From Hyphomicrobiales bacterium (GTDB lineage Bacteria > Pseudomonadota > Alphaproteobacteria > Rhizobiales > Rhizobiaceae), in contig UCCA01000015.1 in NCBI GenBank assembly GCA_900470805.1, forward strand, positions 1 to 64,000: a stretch of 64,000 bases of DNA. Reading direction: 5' to 3'. How positions within the stretch are numbered: the first letter of the stretch is position 1; every line of letters begins with the position of its first letter. A program made the translations under genes and the position numbers. The notes below the pieces were generated by a model, which searched no databases, was not told the DNA's origin, and saw only the letters and a list, made by a program, of their open reading frames with translations. Shown piece after piece: positions 56,260 to 64,000 of this stretch.

Positions 56260-56994
56260 TTAAGATTCGTCAATCCGCAGAAATTGCCGCAACGCGGGAT
56301 GGTTCTCGCCGGTCGAAAACCGTGCGATCGGCGCCGCAACGGCAACCCGACCGTGATCGATGAAGATTGCATAGTCGGCGATGCGCCTGATCTCCTCGGC
56401 ATCGTGGGACACTAGGACCACGGTGCTGCCGCTCTCCCGTTGCATGTCGGACAGGAGCGACGCCATCTCCCGGCGCAGGCTTGGATCGAGCGCCGCGAAC
56501 GGCTCGTCCAGCAACAATAGCGGCCGCTTGCGCACCAGCGCCCGGGCAAAGGCCACCCGCTGCCGCTCGCCACCGGACAATGTCGCCGGCATGCGCTTTT
56601 CGAACCCCGAGAGCCCGACTTTCTCCAGCGCCGAGGCTATCGCCAGCCGATTATCGGCCGATAGCTTCAGCGCCGGGTGAATGCCGAGGCCGACATTGGT
56701 GAAGACATCGAGATGCGCGAACAGATTGTTGTCCTGAAACACCAGCGATACCGGCCGCTGCGCCGGGTGCAGCAAGCCGACATCCTGCCCATGAAACAGG
56801 ATGCGGCCGCGCGACGGCGTATCGAAACCGGCCAGCAGGTTGAGAAAGGTCGACTTGCCGGCGCCGGATGGCCCGGTAACGCCGACGATAGACCTTGCGG
56901 GCAACCGGCAATCGAACAGAAACTCATGCCCGCCGAGCCGCAGCCCGACATCCTGCATGTCGATTGCGGCAAGAATCTCGGTGCCATCAGTCAT
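56260..56994 (-). CDS. thiQ: Thiamine ABC transporter ATP-binding protein
   Basis: 244 residues. Walker A 'GPSGAGKSTFLNLLAGFD', signature 'LSGGERQRVAFARAL', Walker B 'LLLLDEPFAALDP' and H-loop 'VSHDAEEIRRIAD'. The short length without a regulatory domain fits ThiQ. It overlaps thiP by 8 nt. Energises thiamine/TPP uptake by ThiBP. Confidence 0.92.
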   Translation of the reverse strand: MTDGTEILAAIDMQDVGLRLGGHEFLFDCRLPARSIVGVTGPSGAGKSTFLNLLAGFDTPSRGRILFHGQDVGLLHPAQRPVSLVFQDNNLFAHLDVFTNVGLGIHPALKLSADNRLAIASALEKVGLSGFEKRMPATLSGGERQRVAFARALVRKRPLLLLDEPFAALDPSLRREMASLLSDMQRESGSTVVLVSHDAEEIRRIADYAIFIDHGRVAVAAPIARFSTGENHPALRQFLRIDES

Positions 56995-58633
56995 GCGTAA
57001 CCGCCTCCCGACGCGGTCCGCCCATGGTGCCGGCAATGGTCAGCAGCAGGCAGATGATGCCGAGGATCAGGGCGAGCCCATCGGCATCGTTGGTACGGTA
57101 ACTCCCGAGGCTGGAATAGACCAGCCAGGGAAGCGTCACGAAGCTGTCGGAGCCGAACAACGCCACGGCGCCGAGATCGCCGAGCGACAGCGCCATCGCG
57201 AAGGACAGCGCCGTCAGCACTGGCTTGCGCAGCGCCGGCCATGCAATCAGCCGCAGACGGGCGAAACCCGTGATGCCGAGGCTGGCGCTCAACCGCTGCG
57301 TCCGGCGCTGGTGGATGCCATAGGCCGGCTCCAGCACGCGTATGACGAAGGGCAGCGCCATCAGCGCATTGATCACGACGACAAGCACCGGCGCCACGGT
57401 CCCGATATCGCCGAAATGGCGCGCCGCGAGGAACCAGCCGGTGGCCAGCACGATAGGCGGCACCAGCAGCACCAGCGACGATGCGGCCCCCATGGAGCCA
57501 AAAGCGGCGCGATTGACTGCGGAGCGCTTGTCCGCGTCGCTCTTGCCGAGCGACAGCGTATGGCGTGCCCGCACCAGCAGCCCGCAGAGGCCAAGCGACA
57601 GGACGGCAGCCGACAGCGACATGGCCGCGCTGGTGGCCAGCGACCGCCAAAAGATCGGCTGCGCCACCAGCTTCGGCAAATCGGCGCGCAGTCCGGCGAC
57701 AACCACCGACAACAGCGGCAATCCGAGAAATAGAACCGCCAGCAGCAACAGGCTGCCATCGACGATCCTGATGCCGGCGAACGCACCATCCGGCCGCCGG
57801 ATCGTCCGCCCCGACGTGAGGCCGGCATCGCCGACTTCAGGCAGAAGCGCCAGCACCCCGAGAACCACGGCCGTCAGCGCGATCTGCAGCAGCGACAGCG
57901 CCACCGCCCGGCCGGGATCGAAATCGAAGCGCAGTGACTGGTAGATCGCCACTTCGATCGTGGTCGCCGCCGGCCCGCCGCCGAGCATCAGCACCAGCGT
58001 GAAGCTGGTGGCGCACAGCATGAAGATCAGCCCGGCGATACCCGGGATGACCGAGCGCAGCACCGGCCACTCGATGAAGCGGAACACCGAAGGCGGCCGC
58101 ATGCCGAGACCGCTGGCGACCAGCCAGTATTCCCCCGGCACCCGCTCCAGCGCCGCCAGCATCAGCCGGCAGGCGAGCGGCAGGTTGAAGAACACATGCG
58201 CAAGCAGAATGCCTGACAGACCATATATGCTCACGGGTTCGGCGAGGCCGACGCCGGAGAGAAGTGAGTTGACGATCCCCTGGCGACCCCAGATGCCGAT
58301 CAGCCCGAGCGCCCCGATCAGCACCGGCAGACCCATCGGCACAGCCATCAGCCGGATGATCCAGATCCGCCCGGGAAAACGCGGCTGTCGTGCCAGCGCC
58401 TGCGCGATCGGAATGGCCAGCAACACCGACAACAGCGTCGACAACACCGCCTGCAGCAACGTGAAGCGCAGCACCCGCAGGATATAGGGCTCGAACAGCG
58501 CCGCCGTGATCGAAGTATCGCCGCTGGCAAGCAGCAGCGCGATGGTCGCAAGCGCCACGAAAGACACGATGACGGCGAGGCCAAAGGCCCCGCCGGTCAA
58601 CGCAAACCGTCTTTCGGACGCAGTCTGCAGCAT
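56987..58633 (-). CDS. thiP: Thiamine ABC transporter permease
   Basis: 548 residues, duplicated permease with about 12 membrane helices and two EAA-like loops. 'IPIAQALARQPRFPGRIWIIRLMAVPMGLPVLIGALGLIGIWGRQGIVN' is characteristic of ThiP. The ATG overlaps the thiB stop by one base (TGATG). Confidence 0.93.
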   Translation of the reverse strand: MLQTASERRFALTGGAFGLAVIVSFVALATIALLLASGDTSITAALFEPYILRVLRFTLLQAVLSTLLSVLLAIPIAQALARQPRFPGRIWIIRLMAVPMGLPVLIGALGLIGIWGRQGIVNSLLSGVGLAEPVSIYGLSGILLAHVFFNLPLACRLMLAALERVPGEYWLVASGLGMRPPSVFRFIEWPVLRSVIPGIAGLIFMLCATSFTLVLMLGGGPAATTIEVAIYQSLRFDFDPGRAVALSLLQIALTAVVLGVLALLPEVGDAGLTSGRTIRRPDGAFAGIRIVDGSLLLLAVLFLGLPLLSVVVAGLRADLPKLVAQPIFWRSLATSAAMSLSAAVLSLGLCGLLVRARHTLSLGKSDADKRSAVNRAAFGSMGAASSLVLLVPPIVLATGWFLAARHFGDIGTVAPVLVVVINALMALPFVIRVLEPAYGIHQRRTQRLSASLGITGFARLRLIAWPALRKPVLTALSFAMALSLGDLGAVALFGSDSFVTLPWLVYSSLGSYRTNDADGLALILGIICLLLTIAGTMGGPRREAVTHD

Positions 58634-59655
58634 CAGTTAATGCTCATCGCCGCCAGCCACTCGTCGATCCAGGCCTTGCGGTTCTGCGCGACCTCGTCAG
58701 GGCTCATCAGGAAGGTCTTCGACGGGTTGACCAGCTTGCCGAAGGCATCGGGCAAAGGTTCGGAAGTGGCGGCGACCGGCATCATCCAGTTGTTGGTCGG
58801 GATCGTGTCCTGGAAGCCCGTAGTCACCATGAACTTCAGGAAATCCTGCGCCAGCGCCTTGTCGGGCGCGTTCTTCAGCAGCCCGGCAACCTCGATCTGG
58901 ATGTAATGCCCCTCGGAGAAGGCGGCCGCCTGGTATCGATCGGTGTTTTCGGAGACCATGTGGTAGGCCGGCGAGGTCGTGTAGGACAGCACCATCGGCG
59001 CCTCGCCCTTGGTGAACAGCCCATAGGCCTCCGACCAGCCCGGCGTCACCGTCAGCACCCGTTTCTTGAGCTTCGCCCAGGCCTCAGGTGCCTTGTCGCC
59101 ATAGACCGACTTGACCCAGAGAAGCAGCCCGAGGCCCGGCGTCGAGGTTCTCGGATCCTCGATGACGATCTTCTGCGCGGGATCGCCCTCGACCAGATCC
59201 TTCAGGCTCGTCGGCGGGGTCTTGATGGTCTGCGTGTCGTAGATCACGGCGAAGTGGCCGTAGTCATAGGGCACGAACACGTCGTCCTTGAAATCGCCAG
59301 GCACCTTCAGTGCACTGGTATCGACGCCGCTGGCGTCGAACAGACCGGTCGCCTTCGCCTCGGTGATCAGGTTGGTATCGAGGCCGAGCACGACATCGGC
59401 CTTGGTGCCTGATCCCTCGAGCTTCAGGCGCGACAGCAGCGCCACGCCATCGGCGACGCTGACGAAGTTGACGGTGCAGCCACAGGTCTTCTCGAACGCC
59501 GCCTTCACCTTCGGCCCTGGCCCCCATTCTGAGGTGAAGCTCTCATATGTGTAGATGGTCAGCGACTTGTCGGCCGCCTGCGCGCCACTGAACGACAGCC
59601 AGGCGAACGCGGCAAGCATTGTTGCGGTCAATGTGCAGGTCTTGAATAGGGTCAT
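58633..59655 (-). CDS. thiB: Thiamine-binding periplasmic protein
   Basis: 340 residues. Signal peptide to AQA-ADKSL, then a ThiB fold ('[50 protein letters not shown]', '[19 protein letters not shown]', 'PTNNWMMPV'). Binds thiamine and its phosphates. First gene of thiBPQ behind a TPP riboswitch; GGAGAGG lies 4 nt before the ATG. Confidence 0.95.
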   Translation of the reverse strand: MTLFKTCTLTATMLAAFAWLSFSGAQAADKSLTIYTYESFTSEWGPGPKVKAAFEKTCGCTVNFVSVADGVALLSRLKLEGSGTKADVVLGLDTNLITEAKATGLFDASGVDTSALKVPGDFKDDVFVPYDYGHFAVIYDTQTIKTPPTSLKDLVEGDPAQKIVIEDPRTSTPGLGLLLWVKSVYGDKAPEAWAKLKKRVLTVTPGWSEAYGLFTKGEAPMVLSYTTSPAYHMVSENTDRYQAAAFSEGHYIQIEVAGLLKNAPDKALAQDFLKFMVTTGFQDTIPTNNWMMPVAATSEPLPDAFGKLVNPSKTFLMSPDEVAQNRKAWIDEWLAAMSIN

Positions 59656-59717
59656 GGCACCTCTCCTCCAGGTTCGAATTCAAAGGGGAAAAGGGCGGTG
59701 CCATATGTCACGCGTCT

Positions 59718-59815
59718 AATCCCTCCGCCGGTGTTAGCCGGATCAGGTTCCGCGGGTTGGCTTTTGCAAGCCTCTCAGCCAAGCATCCTTGCGGACACGA
59801 GGCACCCCGTTAGAG
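59718..59815 (-). ncRNA. TPP riboswitch (THI element)
   Basis: Read on the minus strand: ACGGGGTGCC, then GGCTGAGAGG, AACCCG, GAACCTGATC, GGCTAACACCGG and CGGAGGGA, the conserved pyrimidine- and pyrophosphate-sensor helices in order. The aptamer ends about 60 nt before the thiB start, so TPP most likely blocks translation initiation or elongation of thiBPQ. Confidence 0.95.
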
Positions 59816-59879
59816 CGTGTGAAGATGTATATCCGTAGCCGGCGTCTGGCAAGAGCCCACGCCGGACACGCCGTTCAAG

Positions 59880-61412
59880 CTACTCGGCGGCCTCTGCCAC
59901 CGGCTTCGACGGCGCTGCGCCGGCCCGCGGCAATTGCACCGGCTTCAGCATCAGTGCCGCGACCAGTCCCAGCAGCGCGATGCCGCAGGAGGTCATGAAC
60001 AACGGCACGAAGGCGCTGGCATAGGCATCGGCGACAGCGAGCCGCGCCGCTTCCGGCAGGGCGGCCAGCATCTTCGGCGTCAGCTGCTCGATATCGGCAA
60101 CGCCGGGAATGGAGGATCCGACCTTCGACAGTTGCGAGCCGATGATCGCGCCGTATATGGAGATCGCGATCGACGCGCCGCCCATGCGCGACAGCGTCAC
60201 AGATCCGGTGGCGGCGCCGATATCACGCGCCGGCGCGGCGTTCTGCACGCCGATGATCGGCACCTGCTGCGCCAGACCGATCCCCACGCCCTGCAGGGTC
60301 ATCACCAAGCCGATCAGCACGAGCGGCGTTCCGGCGTGAAACTGCGACAGCAGCGCGAAGGCAAGCGCGTTGCAGCTGAGGCTGGCGATGGCGAACGGCT
60401 TGTAACGTCCAGTCGCCGAAATCACCCGACCCGCCGAGATCGATCCACACATCAGGCCGCCGGTGAGAAAGATGAAGAACAGTCCTGCGCCGGAAGGCGA
60501 AAGCCCGGTCGTGGTCTGCAGGAACAGCGCGAAATAGTTGACCATGCCGATGGCGATGCCGCCACTCATGATCGACATGATCAAGAGCAGGCTGAAGGTC
60601 GAATTGCGAAACAGCGACAGCGGAATGATCGGCTCGGCGGCGCGACGTTCGACGAACACCCACGAGACCAAGCAGACGATGCCGGCGGCGATGATCGCCA
60701 GGTTTTGAGGAGCAACCAGCGAGCCGAACACCTGCGCGCCATCGGCAGCCAGCACGACGCTGGTGGTCGTCAACGCCAACAGGATGGCACCGGCATAGTC
60801 GATCTTCGGGCGGCGGTTCGGCTTGCGATAGGGAAGCATGAAGACCAGACCGCCGAGCACGACCGCACCGATCGGAATATTGACGAGAAAGATCGACCGC
60901 CAGCCGAACAGATCGCTCATCGTCCCGCCCAGCACCGGCCCGATGGCGCCGGATGCCATCAGCACGAGACTGACATAGCTCTGGTACTTGGCGCGCTCGC
61001 GCGGCTCGAACAGATCGGCGGTAACCGCGAAGATCGACACCATGATGCCGCCGCCGCCGAGACCCTGCAGCAGCCGCGCCGCGATCAGCGTGTTCATCGA
61101 CACCGCCAGCCCGCACACCGCCGAGCCGACGGTGAAGATCAGGATCGCCGCCATCATCACATACTTGCGGCCGAACAGATCGCCCAGCTTGCCGTAGAGC
61201 GGCATGACGGCGCTGACCGCCAGCAGATAGGCCGAGCCGACCCAGCTGAAGCGCTCGAGATGACCGAACTCGCCAACGATGGTCGGGAGCGCCGTCGCCA
61301 CGATCTGGTTGTCGAGCATGGCCATGAACATGGCGGTCATCAGGAATAGAAAGAGAATGAGCCGGCGCCGGGGATCGGTCACCAGCGGCTGGGCGGTAAT
61401 TTGCACGTTCAT
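59880..61412 (-). CDS. DHA2-family MFS multidrug exporter
   Basis: 510 residues with about 14 membrane helices. Motif A 'GKLGDLFGRKYVM', motif D1 'MAMLDNQIVATALPTIVGEF', and motif C-like 'SGAIGPVLGGTMSD'. EmrB/QacA type, proton-driven efflux at the inner membrane. It is divergent from a MarR gene that should repress it. Confidence 0.93.
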   Translation of the reverse strand: MNVQITAQPLVTDPRRRLILFLFLMTAMFMAMLDNQIVATALPTIVGEFGHLERFSWVGSAYLLAVSAVMPLYGKLGDLFGRKYVMMAAILIFTVGSAVCGLAVSMNTLIAARLLQGLGGGGIMVSIFAVTADLFEPRERAKYQSYVSLVLMASGAIGPVLGGTMSDLFGWRSIFLVNIPIGAVVLGGLVFMLPYRKPNRRPKIDYAGAILLALTTTSVVLAADGAQVFGSLVAPQNLAIIAAGIVCLVSWVFVERRAAEPIIPLSLFRNSTFSLLLIMSIMSGGIAIGMVNYFALFLQTTTGLSPSGAGLFFIFLTGGLMCGSISAGRVISATGRYKPFAIASLSCNALAFALLSQFHAGTPLVLIGLVMTLQGVGIGLAQQVPIIGVQNAAPARDIGAATGSVTLSRMGGASIAISIYGAIIGSQLSKVGSSIPGVADIEQLTPKMLAALPEAARLAVADAYASAFVPLFMTSCGIALLGLVAALMLKPVQLPRAGAAPSKPVAEAAE

Positions 61413-61439
61413 CTCGGGATCTTTCAGGTTTCCGCGAAT

Positions 61440-61460
61440 TTATGTGCTATCAGCATATAA
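61440..61460. promoter_or_regulatory. Candidate MarR operator
   Basis: TTATGTGC-TATCA-GCATATAA, a 21-bp near-palindrome (7 of 8 arm positions) 28 nt from the exporter start; further ATAAATG repeats follow at 61457-61480. Confidence 0.6.
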
Positions 61461-61527
61461 ATGTCAATGTCACATAAATGACATCGGCATATTTTCTCCG
61501 GCGCCACGCTCTGCTATCCTCGTGATC

Positions 61528-62058
61528 ATGAGCGATAACCTGAAAACATCCGAGATATCGGAAGCGGCAGACGAGGACATCGTCCACATCGGCCAGAGCA
61601 TGAGCCGCATGCGCGTCATCACCGGCCGGCGGCTGATTGCCCGGCTGGCGATCGAGAAGGTTGCGCCGGATCTGGAACTGACCCATCTCGACGTTCTCGA
61701 ATCGGTCAATCGGGCCAGCGAAAGCGGCGAGGTCACCGTCGGCACGATTGCCGAGGCGATGCGCATCGACCCGTCGCGGGCAAGCCGCATCGTAGCAGAT
61801 ATGGTCGGTCGCGGGGTTCTGGAGCGTGCGGCCTCGCAGCAGGACGCACGGCGCATCCTTGTGGTCATCACACCATTCGGTCAGCGTCTGCTGGGCGAGC
61901 TGAAGACCCAGAAGCTTGCCATCATCAAGGACGTCGTCTCGGATTGGTCGGCCGCCGATGCCAAGGCCTTCGGTGATCTCTTCGACAGGTACATGACCGG
62001 TTTCGAACGGGTGTTCGCGGTGCGCGACAAGCACCTGCCGCCATCGCCGGGAAAATAA
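61528..62058 (+). CDS. MarR-family regulator
   Basis: 176 residues. Winged helix with 'GTIAEAMRIDPSRASRIVADMVGRGVLERAASQQDARRILVVITPFGQRLL', the recognition helix and wing of MarR, flanked by dimerising helices. Probably represses the divergent exporter. ATG at 61528; the upstream open frame crosses the operator and is not used. Confidence 0.92.
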   Translation: MSDNLKTSEISEAADEDIVHIGQSMSRMRVITGRRLIARLAIEKVAPDLELTHLDVLESVNRASESGEVTVGTIAEAMRIDPSRASRIVADMVGRGVLERAASQQDARRILVVITPFGQRLLGELKTQKLAIIKDVVSDWSAADAKAFGDLFDRYMTGFERVFAVRDKHLPPSPGK

Positions 62059-62067
62059 GGCGATGAA

Positions 62068-62081
62068 TTGATCTGAATCAA
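62068..62081. promoter_or_regulatory. FNR/FixK-type box upstream of ompW
   Basis: TTGAT-CTGA-ATCAA, a perfect anaerobox, centred about 65 nt before the ompW start codon, which suits class II activation at -41.5 with a ~24-nt leader. Confidence 0.75.
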
Positions 62082-62139
62082 TCGGTTAAGCCGCATCATT
62101 TCCTAAACCTCCCCTGGATATAAACTCAGGAGAGAATCG

Positions 62140-62820
62140 ATGATGCGCCGCCCCGCCAGCCTCAAAGGCATGTTCGCCGCCGCTATTTTAGTCGCCGCCG
62201 CACACCCTGCCCTATCCGCGGACCTGACAGCACCCACGGCAGCGCAAGAAGCGACGCAGAGCCAAAGCCCCTGGATGATCCGCCTGCGCGCGCTTGGCGT
62301 CATCACCCAGGATTCCGGCTATGTCGGCGGCGTCGCCGGCTCGGACCTCTCCTATTCGGATACGGTCGTCCCTGAATTCGACGTCACCTATTTCTTCACC
62401 AAGAACATCGCCGCCGAACTCATTCTCGGCACGACCTTCGCAAACGTCACCGGTGAAGGCTCGATCGAAAGCCTCGGCAAGGTCGGCAAGACCTGGCTTC
62501 TGCCGCCCACCGTGACGCTGCAGTATCACTTCACCGACTTCGGCAACTTCCAGCCTTATGTCGGCGCCGGCATCAACTACACGATCTTCTACAACGAGAA
62601 GGGCAAGAGCGCCCAGAGCCTGAATATCGACAACACCTTCGGCGTCGCCCTGCAGGCCGGCTTCGACTACATGTTCGACGAACATTGGGGCCTCAACGTC
62701 GACGTCAAGAAGATCTTCCTGCGTCCTGATTTCACCGTCAACGTCGGCGGCACCGACATGACCGGCAAGGCAAAGCTCGATCCCTGGCTGGTCGGCGCCG
62801 GCGTCACCTACCGCTTCTAG
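62140..62820 (+). CDS. ompW: OmpW-family outer-membrane protein
   Basis: 226 residues. Signal peptide to LSA-ADL, then an eight-stranded beta-barrel ('SPWMIRLRALGVITQDSG', 'VPEFDVTYFFTKNIAAELILGTT', 'LPPTVTLQYHFTDFGNFQPYVGAGINYTIFY') ending in the terminal Phe signature 'VGAGVTYRF'. OmpW forms a hydrophobic side channel. A perfect FNR/FixK box lies upstream, implying control by oxygen limitation. Confidence 0.93.
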   Translation: MMRRPASLKGMFAAAILVAAAHPALSADLTAPTAAQEATQSQSPWMIRLRALGVITQDSGYVGGVAGSDLSYSDTVVPEFDVTYFFTKNIAAELILGTTFANVTGEGSIESLGKVGKTWLLPPTVTLQYHFTDFGNFQPYVGAGINYTIFYNEKGKSAQSLNIDNTFGVALQAGFDYMFDEHWGLNVDVKKIFLRPDFTVNVGGTDMTGKAKLDPWLVGAGVTYRF

Positions 62821-62837
62821 GGCCTGAACACATCCGG

Positions 62838-62867
62838 AGGGCGCGGACAAACACATGTCTGCGCCCT
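62838..62867 (+). terminator. Stem-loop after ompW
   Basis: AGGGCGCGGACA / TGTCTGCGCCCT with a 6-nt loop, followed by only TTT; probable terminator. Confidence 0.65.
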
Positions 62868-62904
62868 TTCCCTCGACCCCCGCTTTGCGCTATGGGCATT
62901 GCCC

Positions 62905-63555
62905 ATGAGCCAATCCACCTTCACCATCCTGCTTGGCGGCGAGTTGAGACTGACCGAGCGCCTGCGCGCCACCGTGTCGGGCAGCCGCCTGATCGCGGCC
63001 GATGGCGGCATGCGGCACGCGGCGGCGCTCGGTGTCGTGCCGGAATTGTGGGTCGGCGATTTCGATTCTACGCCGGATGATCTGGCCACCGCCTTTTCCG
63101 GTGTTCCAAGACAGCCATATCCAGCCGCCAAGGCCGAGACCGATGGCGAGATCGCGGTATCGGAGGCGATCGCACGCGGCGCCAAGCGGCTGATCCTCGC
63201 CGGCGCCCTGGCAGGCGAACGTTCCGATCACGCACTCCAGCACCTGCTTTACGCCGTCAGCCTTGCCGAAACGGGGCTCGACGTGCTGCTGACATCGGGC
63301 AGCGAGGAGGCCGTGCCACTGATCCCGGGCACGATCACCCTAGACCTGCCCGAAAACAGCCTGTTTTCCGTTCCCGCCTTCAGCGACCTCAAAGGCCTGA
63401 CGATCGAGAACGCCCGCTATCCCCTGACGAACTTTCATTTGCCGTTCGGCTCGTCGCGCACCATTTCCAATGTCGCGGAAGGCCCAGTGCGCTTCTCGCT
63501 TGAAAGCGGCCGCGCCGTCGTGCTCGCCCGCCCCTACGACCTTTCCGGAGTGTGA
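62905..63555 (+). CDS. Thiamine pyrophosphokinase
   Basis: 216 residues. 'LIAADGGMRHAAALGVVPELWVGDFDST' is the TPK nucleotide-binding signature, then 'KAETDGEIAVSEAI' and the C-terminal thiamine-binding part 'TIENARYPLTNFHLPFGSSRTISNVAEG'. Converts thiamine to TPP with ATP. It complements the thiBPQ importer 4 kb away. Start at 62905 (MSQST); ATG at 62899 is an alternative. Confidence 0.93.
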   Translation: MSQSTFTILLGGELRLTERLRATVSGSRLIAADGGMRHAAALGVVPELWVGDFDSTPDDLATAFSGVPRQPYPAAKAETDGEIAVSEAIARGAKRLILAGALAGERSDHALQHLLYAVSLAETGLDVLLTSGSEEAVPLIPGTITLDLPENSLFSVPAFSDLKGLTIENARYPLTNFHLPFGSSRTISNVAEGPVRFSLESGRAVVLARPYDLSGV

Positions 63556-63558
63556 TTT

Positions 63559-64000
63559 TTGGCGCCCCCTATCCTTAAACTCGACGACATCTTCCTGAGC
63601 TTCGGCGGCGCGCCGCTGCTGAATGGCGCTGCCCTGCAGGTGGAGCCCGGCGACAAGATCTGCCTGGTCGGCCGCAACGGCTCCGGCAAGTCCACACTCC
63701 TGAAGATCGCCGCGGGCATGGTCGAGGCGCAGTCCGGCGAGGTGTTCCGTCATCCGTCCTCGACGGTGCGTTATCTCGAGCAAGCTCCCGATTTCGCCGA
63801 CTTCAAGACCGTGCTGGCCTATGCCGAAGCAGGCCTTGGACCGGGCGACGATCCCTACCGCGTCACCTATCTGCTCTCGCATCTCGGCCTGACCGGCGAG
63901 GAAGACCCGAAGAACCTTTCGGGCGGCGAAGCCCGACGCGCGGCTCTTGCCCGCGTGCTCGCGCCGGAACCGGACATCCTCCTGCTCGATGAGCCGACCA
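63559..64000 (+). CDS. ABC-F ATPase (Uup-like), 5' part, cut by window end
   Basis: The 147 codons visible from TTG 63559 (GGAG 10 nt upstream, 3 nt after the TPK stop) encode an ABC domain: Walker A 'GRNGSGKST', signature 'LSGGEARRAALARVL', Walker B 'DILLLDEPT'. No membrane part; the layout fits the soluble ABC-F family (Uup/EttA), which acts on ribosomes. The gene runs past the window edge, so the second ABC domain is not visible. Confidence 0.85.
   Translation, partial: MAPPILKLDDIFLSFGGAPLLNGAALQVEPGDKICLVGRNGSGKSTLLKIAAGMVEAQSGEVFRHPSSTVRYLEQAPDFADFKTVLAYAEAGLGPGDDPYRVTYLLSHLGLTGEEDPKNLSGGEARRAALARVLAPEPDILLLDEPT

Overview
The window is about 64 kb of GC-rich chromosomal DNA from an alphaproteobacterium of the Rhizobiales, most likely a member of the Rhizobiaceae (Rhizobium/Agrobacterium relatives). 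The evidence is a CenR/OtpR response regulator followed by a cyclic-nucleotide-binding protein, a second-type RpoH sigma factor, promoters of the EcfG (RpoE2) general-stress type, a SUV3-like helicase next to an S4 protein, a 7Fe ferredoxin near carD, and a carrier-protein aminoacylation cluster known from Bradyrhizobium and Agrobacterium. The genus cannot be fixed from sequence alone. No rRNA, CRISPR array, transposase or integrase was seen. There is one tRNA (Gly, anticodon GCC).

Layout. 1-5 kb: an SRPBCC gene between paired REP-like inverted repeats, an amino-acid ABC substrate-binding protein and permease, leuC and a SixA-type phosphatase. 5-20 kb: housekeeping genes (aldo/keto reductase, L,D-transpeptidase-like protein, cenR operon, xthA, lolA, ftsK, amtB-glnK behind a sigma-54-like promoter, tesB, a UbiH-type hydroxylase, a Trm112 protein, a Lon N-domain protein, a YbbN-like thioredoxin, a ProX editing protein). 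19.8-22.2 kb: tRNA-Gly, a hicAB toxin-antitoxin pair and a GH144-like glucanase. 22.2-26 kb: an FbpABC-type ferric iron transporter with a candidate Irr box. 26.2-32.8 kb: a lysine/pipecolate catabolic operon (dpkA-like, amaB, amaA, hglS) with a divergent LysR regulator and a stand-alone Lrp ligand-binding domain.

33-43.6 kb is the most unusual part. It holds a family 4-type glycosyltransferase and, convergent to it, a six-gene unit: acyl carrier protein, acyl-CoA dehydrogenase, a tRNA-synthetase-like amino acid:[carrier protein] ligase, DUF1839, a GH2 beta-mannosidase-like protein, and a Wzx-type flippase fused to two alpha/beta-hydrolase domains. The first three genes overlap or nearly touch. 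I infer that an amino acid is activated, loaded on the carrier protein, possibly oxidised, and passed to a glycan or small molecule that is then exported. The product is unknown.

43.9-47.3 kb: epmB-epmA divergent from efp (EF-P and its lysylation enzymes), then two small envelope proteins behind an EcfG-like promoter. 47.3-48 kb has no gene I can support but contains a degenerate direct repeat. 48-56 kb: helicase, S4 protein, fdxA, carD, rpoH2 with an upstream EcfG-like promoter, and an M48 protease. 56.2-59.8 kb: thiBPQ thiamine transporter under a TPP riboswitch. 59.9-64 kb: a 14-TM drug exporter divergent from its MarR regulator, an OmpW porin with a perfect FNR/FixK box, a thiamine pyrophosphokinase, and the 5' part of an ABC-F ATPase cut by the window end.
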